From an uncultured Poribacteria bacterium (lineage in GTDB: Bacteria; Poribacteria; WGA-4E; PCPOR2b), in assembly GCA_958296125.1 (NCBI GenBank), contig OY282444.1, positions 1,731,940 to 1,795,939 of the forward strand: a DNA stretch of 64,000 nt. Reading direction: 5' to 3'. Below are positions 9,116 to 18,182 of the stretch, in pieces. Numbering within the stretch: position 1 is the stretch's first letter; every line of letters starts with the position of its first letter. The translations under genes were made by a program, and so were the position numbers. The notes under the pieces are model-generated. The model was not told where the DNA came from. It did no database searches and saw only the letters and a list, made by a program, of their open reading frames with translations.

Positions 9116-10060
9116 GTGAAATCTCTTAATTCGTCTAACTTATCAGAAAAGATGAAGATTGTCAACTCCATACGCTTGCGATGGGCAATACGCTCAAACA
9201 TCATTTTAGTCTGCGTAGCGATTCTATTCCCGTTATGTGTGGATGCTGCTTTTGAAAACATCGGGCTAGCCGCCCGTCCGATGGGAATGGGCGGGGCTTA
9301 CGCAGCGTTAGCTAGCGATACCAATGCGATGATATGGAACCCAGCTGGTTTGGCGAAACTTCGTGAGCCCGAGATAGGCTTAAACTATCTAGAGCTTTAC
9401 GGTTTGGTGAACTATGGCCTTTTGGCGTGGGCCCATCCACTTCAAAACAGTAGAGCCATCGGGGCAAGCCTCTTGAGCTCTAGTGATCCGGATGGGCTAT
9501 ACCAAGAACTAGTGATTGACCTTTCCGCAGCCCTGACGATTCTGGAGAATCTATCCGCCGGGCTCAACCTCAAGTATCTGTCCTCATCAGCAAGTATGGG
9601 CGAGATTTCCGTTGGATCCGGCAGCGGCGGGGCAGTTGATCTGGGGATACGATATATCTCCACCGACCAACGTATTACCCTTGGGCTTGCACTGCCTAAT
9701 TTGCTCTCGCATGTTCTCTATAGCCGGGAGGAACTGAAAAATGCTGATGCCACAAGCTATAGTGAAAGACTTGTACGAGCATCACGCCTCGGCATCGCCC
9801 TGCGTTTGGATCTGATCTCCCCCCGGTTTTCAGGCTTCATCTTTGCAGCCGAGTTTGCCAACGGCCATCCGATCTTTGGTGTCGAGTACACTGTCTACAA
9901 CGCGAGCCTGAGATTCGGGTGGCGATTGACAGAGGGGGTTTCCAGAGGCTTAACGGCAGGTTTGGGCTACCGGTTGGGAGATTTGCAATTCGACTACGGT
10001 TTCGTCGGTGGTCGCTATCACGCTCAAACATCCCTGTTTTCTGTCACACTTTATTATTAA
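9116..10060 (+). CDS. PorV/UPF0164-type outer-membrane beta-barrel protein
   Basis: A 314-residue protein with a signal peptide (I-I-L-V-C-V-A-I-L-F-P-L-C-V-D-A) and the family hallmark just after cleavage: A-A-R-P-M-G-M-G-G-A-Y-A-A-L followed by N-A-M-I-W-N-P-A-G-L. The rest alternates hydrophobic and polar residues and ends in an aromatic (L-Y-Y), as expected for an outer-membrane barrel. PorV/PorQ relatives are FadL-fold proteins, some of which serve type IX secretion. The role here is unknown. The GTG at 9116 is one option; the internal ATG at 9152 gives a more normal signal peptide. It is followed by a related gene. Confidence 0.8.
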   Translation: MKSLNSSNLSEKMKIVNSIRLRWAIRSNIILVCVAILFPLCVDAAFENIGLAARPMGMGGAYAALASDTNAMIWNPAGLAKLREPEIGLNYLELYGLVNYGLLAWAHPLQNSRAIGASLLSSSDPDGLYQELVIDLSAALTILENLSAGLNLKYLSSSASMGEISVGSGSGGAVDLGIRYISTDQRITLGLALPNLLSHVLYSREELKNADATSYSERLVRASRLGIALRLDLISPRFSGFIFAAEFANGHPIFGVEYTVYNASLRFGWRLTEGVSRGLTAGLGYRLGDLQFDYGFVGGRYHAQTSLFSVTLYY

Positions 10061-10222
10061 AACATGGAGGACAGCAGACGGGAGCTATCACTATCGTCAT
10101 GAGCATTCTCGCCATGCCTGTATCCGAGTATCGTGAGGTTCATGCCCAAATCGGTGGATTTTCGCAAACATTTAACGATAGTGGTCTATCTACTTTTCAA
10201 GGGGAAGGATGAAAGGGATGGA

Positions 10223-11362
10223 ATGCGCGCAATTTTACGTTTTACACTTCACATTATCCTGTTATCTGTCTTGGGAGTCTCAACAGGGGTGGGGGACGAA
10301 AACGTGAGAATCGCCGGCATGGGAGGGGTAAAAATTGGTATGAACGCGCCGGATGCGGGGCTATTCGGAAACCCTGCTGCCCTCCTTGACGTTGAGTCAA
10401 ATAATCTGTCAGTTGCTTTGTCGGTCGAAAATTATCGTTTTGAAGAACTGCCCCAAACATCAGGCCTCCAATTCGCCTCTGAGTTGACTCTGGGCTCTCA
10501 ACCTTCAATCTACTACTCCAGAGCCTTTGGTGAGTGGGGGGTTACTTTAGGACGCACAGCAACTCTGGAAAACCTTGCCAAATTTGAAGTTGAAGCAACG
10601 CGATCCGAGTATATCATCGATCGGCAGCATTTTTCGGCTACGACGGAGATGGTTACGGGCTATAATCTTTTCTGGGAATCTAGGTGGGCAATTGGAGTCA
10701 GCAGAGGAATTGATGCGGGAACGGTAGGTGTACGTCTGAAACAGGTATCACAAACTGCGAAACGTGGGCGAATTGTGTCGGTGCTGAATTTGGAATCGCA
10801 GCACGCACGGGATGTCAATCCTAACGACCCTCGCGAACTCATCCCTGCGATTATTGATGGTATTGACTTTTCGGACCCGACTCAGTATTTGGGCGCGAGT
10901 GATGAGCCAATACAAGATTTAACAATGTCTACCTTTGAAATCGATCTCGGCTATCAAAGAGATTTCTCAATCACGGAAGCGCACCAACTTCGGACCGGGT
11001 TGATTGTTGAAAATCTGTTGCAGCGGAAACTGATTAGACCACTTCCACTGAAGCTGGGTATTGGAGCAGGTTATGAACCGTTGGATTGGATCGGAATAGG
11101 AATCGATATATGGCGTGTTGCTGGGTATCGCGGGCTTGATTTCGCGCTCGGCGGCGAGTTGTACGGTACATGGGATCGTGGCTTCACCGGCGCGGCAGCC
11201 CTCCGCGGTGGACTTGGTCGGATCGATACAGTAGGGGCATTTTCAGTAGGCGTGTCCCTCGCGTTCGGCAGTTCACATTGGGAGTACACATTGCGAAAAC
11301 GCTTTCGGAACCAGCCACTCCGTCAAGCAACTCACCTTTTTGCATCAACTATACGATTCTAA
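10223..11362 (+). CDS. Second FadL/PorV-like outer-membrane protein
   Basis: A 379-residue exported barrel protein. The ATG at 10223 is preferred because AAAGGGA lies 5 bp upstream and it yields a proper signal peptide (L-H-I-I-L-L-S-V-L-G-V-S). The mature N-terminus has the family pattern R-I-A-G-M-G-G-V-K-I-G with F-G-N-P-A-A-L, followed by repeating beta-strand sequence and a C-terminal F (S-T-I-R-F). It is not closely similar to the gene before it apart from this motif. The pair probably arose by ancient duplication. Substrate and partners are unknown. Confidence 0.78.
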   Translation: MRAILRFTLHIILLSVLGVSTGVGDENVRIAGMGGVKIGMNAPDAGLFGNPAALLDVESNNLSVALSVENYRFEELPQTSGLQFASELTLGSQPSIYYSRAFGEWGVTLGRTATLENLAKFEVEATRSEYIIDRQHFSATTEMVTGYNLFWESRWAIGVSRGIDAGTVGVRLKQVSQTAKRGRIVSVLNLESQHARDVNPNDPRELIPAIIDGIDFSDPTQYLGASDEPIQDLTMSTFEIDLGYQRDFSITEAHQLRTGLIVENLLQRKLIRPLPLKLGIGAGYEPLDWIGIGIDIWRVAGYRGLDFALGGELYGTWDRGFTGAAALRGGLGRIDTVGAFSVGVSLAFGSSHWEYTLRKRFRNQPLRQATHLFASTIRF

Positions 11363-11434
11363 AGGAGTAGGGGCACATAGGCGAAACTCATCAACCTCAC
11401 TGCCCGGGACTGTTGCAATCGAGGGGAATATCTC

Positions 11435-12454
11435 TTGAGGTATCAACGAAATTTCATCATCGCGATGATTTCGCTGGCCGTTCTTTTTGCCATCGGGGTT
11501 GTCGGATATTGGATTATTGAAGGGGAGAACCCGCATCAAAAGTGGACCGTGTTCGACGCAATTTTCATGACTGTCATTACATTAACGACAGTAGGATACA
11601 CCGATGACAATATGTCCAAGGTGGGAAGGGCTTTTACCGTTTTTCTGTTGCTCGGCGGGTTTGGCATCTTTATATATAGTGTCGGTGTTGCGACCGCCTT
11701 CGTTATTGAAGGACAATTGCGCGAGGTATTTCGACGAAGAAAGATGGAAAAATCAATCGATAAACTTTCAGACCATTATATCGTCTGCGGCATAGGGGAT
11801 ACAGGTGTTCACGCACTCGATGAAATGATTCAAATGAACATTGATTTTGTCGCTATTGAGTACGCGCAGGAACGAATCGATTATTTACTTGAAACAAAGG
11901 ATTTCTTGTGTGTTCAGGGCGATGCAACGGATGATGAGGTTTTGATTCGTGGGGGTGTTGAACGTGCACGGGGGCTAATCACCTCGCTGTCCCGCGATCA
12001 AGATAATCTATTCGTTGTCCTATCTGCAAAACAACTCAATCCGGGGTTGAAGGTTGCCTCTAAAGCGGTTGAAGCCAATTCGCTAGCCAAGCTGCAGCAG
12101 GCGGGGGCAGATGAAGTGGTCTTATCAGACCATATCGGCGGCATGCGGTTGGCTTCGACAATTACACGTCCAATCGCGGTCAACTTTCTGGACATTATGC
12201 TCAGGAGTCAAGAGACAACGCGCTTCGCTGAATCCGTCATCCAGTCAGGGACACCATTGGTGGGACTCACTCTGGGTGAGGCACGCATCCCAGATCGAAC
12301 CCAACTGATGGTTGTCGCAGTGCACAAGCGGCGAGGGGATTTTATCTATAACCCCTCTGGTGCGTTGAAGCTGGAGGCTGGTGATGGCTTGATTGTCATC
12401 GCAGATAACGAGCAGCGACAAAACCTAAACAAGCTAACAGGCGACACGCTTTGA
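11435..12454 (+). CDS. TrkA-domain potassium channel (2TM + RCK)
   Basis: A 339-residue MthK/Kch-type channel. TM1 spans about 8-28, the pore helix is followed by the K+ selectivity filter T-T-V-G-Y-T-D (51-57), and TM2 lies at about 65-92. The RCK-N domain has V-C-G-I-G-D-T-G (117-124) for nucleotide binding, and a RCK-C (TrkA-C) domain fills about 255-335. It conducts K+ across the inner membrane with ligand gating. The start is TTG at 11435, with GAGGGG about 10 bp upstream. It converges with the peptidase gene, the two stops being 5 bp apart. Confidence 0.92.
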   Translation: MRYQRNFIIAMISLAVLFAIGVVGYWIIEGENPHQKWTVFDAIFMTVITLTTVGYTDDNMSKVGRAFTVFLLLGGFGIFIYSVGVATAFVIEGQLREVFRRRKMEKSIDKLSDHYIVCGIGDTGVHALDEMIQMNIDFVAIEYAQERIDYLLETKDFLCVQGDATDDEVLIRGGVERARGLITSLSRDQDNLFVVLSAKQLNPGLKVASKAVEANSLAKLQQAGADEVVLSDHIGGMRLASTITRPIAVNFLDIMLRSQETTRFAESVIQSGTPLVGLTLGEARIPDRTQLMVVAVHKRRGDFIYNPSGALKLEAGDGLIVIADNEQRQNLNKLTGDTL

Positions 12455-12458
12455 TGCT

Positions 12459-13622
12459 TCAATTGCCTTCAGAGGTAAGCCGTCCGTATTGCTTCATCAC
12501 GGCTTGCAACCGATCTAGAGGGATGGCATGGATTGTGTTCCCGTTTCTGCCCACGGTGGTCACTGCTGTGGTCATGGAGTTGAGGACTGCTTCCTCCGTC
12601 GCTTCAATGACAGCTTGGTACAGCGCATCCATCCGACGATTGGCAAGGATTGTGATGGGAAATGTCCCATCGTCCGTCCGGCGCGGAATTGTGTTAGCGG
12701 TCGAAAAAGCAATTACAAATTCGCCGCTGCTAACGGTACTTGGCGTACCGGTGCGGGCAAGCCCATGTGTCACCCGCTTGGCGAGTTGCGTCAGCTGACG
12801 ATGTACCAAAGGAGCGTCCGTTGCGACAACGATGGTAAACGAACCGTCTCGGCCCCACTCTGGTGTAAGTTCCGTAATCTCTCTGCCGACAGGAACACCA
12901 TTGATTTGCAGTTGATGGCGCCGACCGCCATTGGAATTGACCAGCACACCGACCGTGTATCCCCCCCGATCCACGGGCAACACTCGTGACGATGTACCAA
13001 TGCCTGCCTTAAAACTGTAGCACCGCATTCCCGTGCCTGCGCCAACACACCCTTCTGCAACGGAACCGTCTGCGGCGTTTTCTATCGCCTGAACGGCGTG
13101 TTCTGCGGTGACATGCAGCCCGCTGATGTCATTTAGCCCACCGTCATAGCACTCTGCAACGATTGGCAGAATGATGTGGTCTTCCGGGTACCGTTTGATC
13201 ATGTATCGCACAACGCCCTCATGAACAGGTCCAACGCTGAGTGTATTCGTCAGCATAATTGGGGACTCGATCCACCCCGCTTCATTAGCCCAGGCTAACC
13301 CCGTTGCTTCACCGTTACCGTTAATTGCATAACCCGCACCAAACAACTTATTTGTCCAGATATCGTCCCGCGGAATGACGGCAGTTACGCCTGTCCGAAC
13401 ATTGTCACCGTTTTTTAGCGTAACATGCCCCACCTTCACCCCAGCGACATCCGTGATTGCATTGTGTTTGCCGGGTTCATAGATCCCGATTTTGATCCCG
13501 AGATCCCGGGCCCGCGCCCTACCTTCAGGAACGCCAGCACCTTGGTCGGAGTTGGCAGGTGTCCAGCCCGCTATCAAACATACGCACAGGCAGAACCATA
13601 ATCTTATGTATTGTTTTCTCAT
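12459..13622 (-). CDS. P1/DmpA family (S58) aminopeptidase, exported
   Basis: A 387-residue N-terminal-nucleophile peptidase with a signal peptide (L-W-F-C-L-C-V-C-L-I-A-G-W). DmpA relatives cut themselves at a Gly-Ser bond to expose the catalytic Ser. Here the matching site appears to be D-G-S261-F-T before the conserved V-V-A-T-D-A-P. Other family blocks are I-T-D-V-A-G-V-x-V-G-H, N-G-N-G-E-x-T-G and G-A-G-T-G-M-R-C-Y. The family hydrolyses N-terminal amino acids from D-amides, esters or beta-peptides. The start has AAAGGAA 9 bp upstream. It is last in a minus-strand run with the nuclease-like and DUF4416 genes. Confidence 0.9.
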   Translation of the reverse strand: MRKQYIRLWFCLCVCLIAGWTPANSDQGAGVPEGRARARDLGIKIGIYEPGKHNAITDVAGVKVGHVTLKNGDNVRTGVTAVIPRDDIWTNKLFGAGYAINGNGEATGLAWANEAGWIESPIMLTNTLSVGPVHEGVVRYMIKRYPEDHIILPIVAECYDGGLNDISGLHVTAEHAVQAIENAADGSVAEGCVGAGTGMRCYSFKAGIGTSSRVLPVDRGGYTVGVLVNSNGGRRHQLQINGVPVGREITELTPEWGRDGSFTIVVATDAPLVHRQLTQLAKRVTHGLARTGTPSTVSSGEFVIAFSTANTIPRRTDDGTFPITILANRRMDALYQAVIEATEEAVLNSMTTAVTTVGRNGNTIHAIPLDRLQAVMKQYGRLTSEGN

Positions 13623-13685
13623 TACTTTGTTCCTTTACTATTACGCTAATGCTTAGGGGTGCGGAGCCGGACTAGGAGCGTGCAT

Positions 13686-13802
13686 TCAGAAGGGCGGCGC
13701 GAATCCGTCTTTATCTAAGAGTCCGCGGAGTCGATTGAACTCTTGCTCCGCTACAGTTGGGATTACCCTATCCAAGACTTGGGCAACCGTTTGCCAATTC
13801 AT
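13686..13802 (-). CDS. 38-residue small protein candidate
   Basis: An ATG at 13802 is preceded by an excellent GGAGGTAA at 7 bp spacing. The frame reads 38 codons to a TGA. The peptide begins M-N-W-Q-T-V-A-Q-V-L-D and ends in D-G-F-A-P-P-F. It is amphipathic, with a likely helix and charged residues (E-Q-E-F-N-R-L-R). It lies between the nuclease-like gene upstream and the aminopeptidase downstream on the same strand, so it would be co-transcribed. The function is unknown. The ribosome site and lack of overlap with any other gene are the main support. Confidence 0.5.
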   Translation of the reverse strand: MNWQTVAQVLDRVIPTVAEQEFNRLRGLLDKDGFAPPF

Positions 13803-13892
13803 ATTTTGATTACCTCCGTTGAAGCAGTATATACATGTTGGGTTCATGTAGTTTCGCATCCCCACATTAAATCCGTATCGACATGTTAAACT

Positions 13893-15080
13893 TCACTTCA
13901 ACTCAGGCTTCCCTGCACGAAGCCATGCGGTATACCAGTAGCTTGCTGTCGCTGTTGCCGCGTCACTCATGCGCTGCACCGCTATCCAACCGCTAAATCG
14001 GAATAGCTTTTCCAGATACGATGCGCTGTAGGTATCTTCACCTAACTTTGCCTTGCGGTCGGCATGGAGGAGGTTGTTGGCGTATACATAGCTGTCGAGT
14101 ACAATGTCAAAAGCAGCTTCCAGCGGGTCTCCAATTTCCAACGCCCTCTTCGGTGTGAGATGGATTCGTTCTGCATAAGCATCCACCATATCGTCCTCAA
14201 AGCGTTGATGCACACCGTGTTGATTGGTCAATTGTCCGTTGTAGTTTTTAACGACATGCAGCGGCATATGAATATCCTCAACATAGTGAGCGAGTGCACC
14301 GGCAGCCTGCACAATCTTTTGGGTATCTCCCGATTTCATTGCCTCAGATAGTAGCCGTGTGTAGTCAGCAATACGCCACGTTGCCAAACCGCGTTTCGTA
14401 ATGGTTTCCACGCCAAATTTCGCAACCGCGTCATCATAGTCGTGGGGAAGTTCTACAAATGGATAGGGACCATACAGATCAATATCAAGAAAATGCCGAG
14501 GGCCCTCGGCGGGGTCGCCCGATTTGTAGACATTTAGACTGGTTAAAGATAGCAGATTCTCCTCTATATCAAGGGCGAAACGGGTTTCTTCTTCAGACCC
14601 CAGCAGCACCGGCTCCGCACTTCGATTTTCAAAAATGGCTGTTTTATCCCCTAACAGGTATAATTTATCTGCCTCTTTCCTAATCGGGTACTCCTGTTTA
14701 CCTACTGTTATGAACCATCTGCCCTCCTTTCCGCGAAGCGAGACCGGGGCGTTTTGCGGGAAGTCGATTCTATGGACCTCAAACACTTGACGTAAATCCG
14801 CCGTAATCTGCCCACTGTTCAAATCCTTTTCGTACTTCAATCCAATCCGAAACAGCAGCTCCCTTCTCCATCGATCCGGATCGTTCGAGTGATAGGCGAG
14901 TTGTCGGCGGTGCTTAACGAAGAAGGGGGAAATTTCTGAAGGGAGAAAATCGCAGGCAGCATCGGTGATTCGCTCGTGTGCATTGCTTCCCCAAGGAAAG
15001 GCGCGAGACGCGTAACAAGTGACTAGGATTACATAAACAAGTAACCAAATAGAAGTGGACCAGATTTTCGCTTTCATCAT
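13893..15080 (-). CDS. S1/P1 nuclease-phospholipase C fold, exported zinc enzyme
   Basis: A 395-residue protein with a signal peptide. Just after it comes F-P-W-G-S-N-A-H, placing a Trp and an early His where P1 nuclease and zinc phospholipase C use the mature N-terminal Trp and His as zinc ligands. The signature H-Y-V-E-D-I-H-M-P-L-H, then N-Q-H-G-V-H-x-x-F-E further on, supplies the other ligands. The usual form of the motif is H-x-x-G-D-x-H-Q-P-L-H. An insert of about 130 residues between the two parts makes it longer than the typical 260-300. The start directly follows the DUF4416 stop (TAA then ATG), so translation is probably coupled. Nuclease versus lipase activity cannot be decided. 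Confidence 0.8.
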   Translation of the reverse strand: MMKAKIWSTSIWLLVYVILVTCYASRAFPWGSNAHERITDAACDFLPSEISPFFVKHRRQLAYHSNDPDRWRRELLFRIGLKYEKDLNSGQITADLRQVFEVHRIDFPQNAPVSLRGKEGRWFITVGKQEYPIRKEADKLYLLGDKTAIFENRSAEPVLLGSEEETRFALDIEENLLSLTSLNVYKSGDPAEGPRHFLDIDLYGPYPFVELPHDYDDAVAKFGVETITKRGLATWRIADYTRLLSEAMKSGDTQKIVQAAGALAHYVEDIHMPLHVVKNYNGQLTNQHGVHQRFEDDMVDAYAERIHLTPKRALEIGDPLEAAFDIVLDSYVYANNLLHADRKAKLGEDTYSASYLEKLFRFSGWIAVQRMSDAATATASYWYTAWLRAGKPELK

Positions 15081-15635
15081 TTAAAAGGGGTGGGAGTTTA
15101 ACCCGATTGCTCTCAATTGCTCCATATAGATACGGCGGATATGGTTGAAGATGTCAATGTAGGTGGGTGTACGGTAATCAGGGTAAGTCCATTCCCAAGG
15201 TTGGAAAGTCTTACGGTAAAATTTGAGCGTAATCTCAGCATAAATGCCACCTTGGAGATAGATGCGGTGTGCATGGTCTTTCGTCGAAGCGAGTACTAAC
15301 TTTGCCGCCGAAATATAGCCCGGATCGAGATTGACCGCGCGGGGAGCCGTATCACCCTTCGCAAACTCACATTCAACTGCGTTAGAAAAACACTTGGCGA
15401 ACGCGAGCGACTCGGCGGGGATAAGTCTCCCAAAGCTCACGAACTGACGCTTCAAATCCTTCCCCATCTCCGCCTCATAGTATGTGGTGTAATCAAAAGG
15501 TAACACATCACTGACGAAATCAACCTGTCCAAACTGCTCTGCGAGTTGTTGATGTACGACGGAGAGTAAATCGGGGGCCGCCGTAATAATTCCAACAATC
15601 AGTTTAACAGGGGGGTGGGATCTGATTTGCCCCAT
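15081..15635 (-). CDS. DUF4416-family protein
   Basis: A 184-residue cytoplasmic protein matching the DUF4416 layout: V-K-L-I-V-G-I-I-T at the N-terminus, a central F-D-Y-T-T-Y-Y-E-A-E-M-G, and R-A-V-N-L-D-P-G-Y and Y-P-D-Y-R-T-P-x-Y near the end. The family is widespread but uncharacterised. The start has AAAGGAA 9 bp upstream. The nuclease-like gene follows with no gap, so the two form an operon on the minus strand. Confidence 0.85.
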   Translation of the reverse strand: MGQIRSHPPVKLIVGIITAAPDLLSVVHQQLAEQFGQVDFVSDVLPFDYTTYYEAEMGKDLKRQFVSFGRLIPAESLAFAKCFSNAVECEFAKGDTAPRAVNLDPGYISAAKLVLASTKDHAHRIYLQGGIYAEITLKFYRKTFQPWEWTYPDYRTPTYIDIFNHIRRIYMEQLRAIGLNSHPF

Positions 15636-15758
15636 ATCTGCGTTCCTTTGAAGGATAGGCGTTTATACTTAGTTCTCAATCAGAATTGATATTACAAAAC
15701 GTTGACCTCGCCACCTGAGGTGCACCCATGCGGCACATAATATCAGGCACTGCCAAAC

Positions 15759-16733
15759 CTACTCGGTGTAGACCGCTTCGATCAATCCTTTCATATAACC
15801 GATGGCAAATAGCCGTTCCATACTATGTTCATCCGCGATGCTAGCATCGCCCATTTTCGGGAAATGGTCTGGACGTGCGACTCCCGTATAACCAACGTCA
15901 CGGTAGGCACGTACGCACTCCGCCATATCAGCCTGTCCGTCGTCGTGAAATACTTCTACGAACTTCTCAGGTGTTCCACGCACATCCCGGAAATGAACAA
16001 AGAAAATCTTTTCTTGTCCTCCGAAATGCCGAATCACCTCGGGCAAGTTGTCGGTCATCAGGGAGAAGTTCCCCTGACAGAGACCAATTCCGTTGACAGG
16101 ACTTGGGACCAAATCTATCAGTTTCTGATAATTCTCCACGCTGCTCATGATTCGGGCGACCCCTCGGATAGGCGACAGTGGTGGATCATCCGGATGCATC
16201 GCCAATTTGACGTTGGCTTTTTCCGCAACTGGAACCACACGCTCCAGAAAATATTTCAGATTCGCCCATTGCTGCTCTTCGGTGATAATACCATGCTCGG
16301 TCAGGGGTGCACCCTTCATGTAATTATGGTCATAGCCGCTGACCTGAGACCCACCGCGTGAAGGGATTGTGACAGAGGTTCGGAGTACAAAAAGAATCGG
16401 CATCCACGCGGGGCACCACACCGGAATCTCCAATGCCCCCATGTTGCGGATAAACTCACAGATAACATCAATTTCTTCATCACGTCCCGGCGAACCGAGT
16501 TTTATTTTCTCCATTGGGGGACGGCTCTCAATCACCTGCAGGCCAAATCCTCCATCTTCGTATGCAGCCTTCACACGGGCAAGGGACATGTAACTCCAAG
16601 GCTGCTGCTCGGCGCTGGCATTCGGTATTGGATTCAAGTCCATGCTGCCAACCGCAGACTCAACACCGGCTTGTTTGGCTAATGTCCAGACGGGGGTCGG
16701 TTCTGGCCCAAGGGCTAAAGCAATCTTTACCAT
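15759..16733 (-). CDS. Mannonate dehydratase-like enzyme (UxuA family)
   Basis: A 324-residue xylose-isomerase-like TIM barrel with the UxuA blocks in order: M-H-P-D-D-P-P followed by R-G-V-A-R-I, G-L-C-Q-G-N-F-S, F-V-H-F-R-D-V-R-G, F-H-D-D-G-Q-A-D-M and R-P-D-H-F-P-K-M. UxuA removes water from D-mannonate to give 2-keto-3-deoxygluconate in glucuronate breakdown, using Mn2+ or Fe2+ held by Cys, His and Asp residues of these blocks. The protein is shorter than E. coli UxuA (394), like other short relatives. The start has AAAGGAA 6 bp upstream. No other uxu gene is adjacent, so the true substrate could be a related sugar acid. Confidence 0.82.
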   Translation of the reverse strand: MVKIALALGPEPTPVWTLAKQAGVESAVGSMDLNPIPNASAEQQPWSYMSLARVKAAYEDGGFGLQVIESRPPMEKIKLGSPGRDEEIDVICEFIRNMGALEIPVWCPAWMPILFVLRTSVTIPSRGGSQVSGYDHNYMKGAPLTEHGIITEEQQWANLKYFLERVVPVAEKANVKLAMHPDDPPLSPIRGVARIMSSVENYQKLIDLVPSPVNGIGLCQGNFSLMTDNLPEVIRHFGGQEKIFFVHFRDVRGTPEKFVEVFHDDGQADMAECVRAYRDVGYTGVARPDHFPKMGDASIADEHSMERLFAIGYMKGLIEAVYTE

Positions 16734-17072
16734 TTTCGATTCCTTTCTGCTTAGAGTGAAAAACCGAATTGTATGTTATCACGCTTCCAAAGGTTCCAAT
16801 GAATTATATCACAACCATCAACGATTTCAACCGAAAAAATGTTCTAGCACCGGTAAGGATACAGAGACATAAACTAAATTGTCACTAGGAAAATTATCCC
16901 GACTAATCGGAAGCGGATATAGCTGGATTTGAGGGGCTTCCCCGATTCCCCTATGGGGGTGAACAGGCATTTGGAATCTACACGGATATAGTCATCGGCG
17001 GCAGTTTCTGAAGTATATTTTGCGCGATCCTCGGTCACCCGGCATACACCTTCTGGATCTAATGAGAGTGTT
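16734..17072. other. 339-bp intergenic region
   Basis: The region lies between two minus-strand genes. One minus-strand frame stays open through much of it but has no start or ribosome site, so I do not call a gene. A short hairpin-like GGGGCTTCCCC-type stretch occurs near 16933. Confidence 0.3.
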
Positions 17073-18182
17073 TCAGATATCGTAAACGATGCTAAACCGA
17101 TGGCTGCCTGATGTGTTCCGGATCCCGCCGATAGGGAAAAGGAAACCGTAGTCGATACGGAGGCTTTTGAACGGACGATAGCTACCGCCGAGTGTCAAGT
17201 TTGTTCCCCATGCCAGATTTTCCAATCGGAATCCGCCGCGCAAGGTTAAACTGTCCCCATAAAACTGAGACTCAATGCCGACCTTGACATCAACCTCGCT
17301 CTCTCTGAAAACGAGATCCATGCCCCATGTGGAGTTTTCGGCAACAATACCAATGCCGAGCATCACTTGTAGCGGCAAATTCTCCGTCACAAGTGAGTTC
17401 GTGGAAGCAATATTAGGTGTGTTGAGGTTCTGGAGGGATAGGGCTATTGGAATATTTGGGGATGGACGAAAGATCATGCCAACATCTAGACTCAACCGAC
17501 TCCGACCCGGTAAGTCTTCCACGACCAAACCATCTGCCCCGATTGTGGGTGCCGTATCCCAATTTAACAGCTTGACGGCACCTCCGAGTGAGATGCGCCG
17601 TTTTTCTTCCGTCCCTAAGTCATAACTTTTGCTCACCCCGATGAGGATGTAATTTTCCGAATACAACTGCCCGACGTTCAACCGCTTCCAGAGAAGTCCC
17701 AAAGCCCCTCGAGTCGGGCGGGAATAGGCATAGCTAATCAGGTTTTGTGTGATTGACGTTTTATCGCTCAGTCCGACATGTAGTCTCGCTGTTGTCGCTG
17801 ATAACTGTTGCGCGGATTGGCGCGATTCCGATTGAGGTCTCAAGTTTGCAATAGATGCGGGATTAACCAACAATCCATCTGATTCATTGCCAATGGCTGT
17901 AAACGTTCCCCCCATTGCGAAAGCACGAGCACCGATAAATCCATCTTCAAATGCCGCATGCGTCTGCACAGAGAGTCCCACCACGCTAATTCCGATCAGT
18001 ACGAGAAAAAGTATCAACTTGAGAAGAGGAAAAGAATGGCAGAAAGAAAAAAGGAAGGGGCGGAAGGTTGAGGCACAAGGGGGGGAAGAATGCGAGATTG
18101 GGAGATTAGAACAGCGGCAAGTGACGGAAATCCACAGCCTGTCTGCGCTTCCATTCTTCCTTCCAACTGAAAAATTACTCAT
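17073..18182 (-). CDS. Third PorV/UPF0164-type outer-membrane protein
   Basis: The product has a hydrophobic signal segment (L-I-L-F-L-V-L-I-G-I-S-V-V-G-L ending Q-T-H-A) followed by the family hallmark G-A-R-A-F-A-M-G-G-T-F-T-A-I and L-L-V-N-P-A-S-I-A. The C-terminus is S-H-R-F-S-I-V-Y-D-I, typical of a last outer-membrane strand. I place the start at the ATG at 18182, which overlaps the final codons and stop of the response-regulator gene (ATGAGTAA overlap), suggesting translational coupling. This leaves an unusually long n-region of about 50 residues, so a later non-ATG start is possible. Function unknown. Confidence 0.75.
   Translation of the reverse strand: MSNFSVGRKNGSADRLWISVTCRCSNLPISHSSPPCASTFRPFLFSFCHSFPLLKLILFLVLIGISVVGLSVQTHAAFEDGFIGARAFAMGGTFTAIGNESDGLLVNPASIANLRPQSESRQSAQQLSATTARLHVGLSDKTSITQNLISYAYSRPTRGALGLLWKRLNVGQLYSENYILIGVSKSYDLGTEEKRRISLGGAVKLLNWDTAPTIGADGLVVEDLPGRSRLSLDVGMIFRPSPNIPIALSLQNLNTPNIASTNSLVTENLPLQVMLGIGIVAENSTWGMDLVFRESEVDVKVGIESQFYGDSLTLRGGFRLENLAWGTNLTLGGSYRPFKSLRIDYGFLFPIGGIRNTSGSHRFSIVYDI

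Noticed and set aside
16866-17072. Open minus-strand frame after the third PorV-like gene
   Set aside because: It has no start codon with a ribosome site and begins as an out-of-frame read through the end of the outer-membrane gene.
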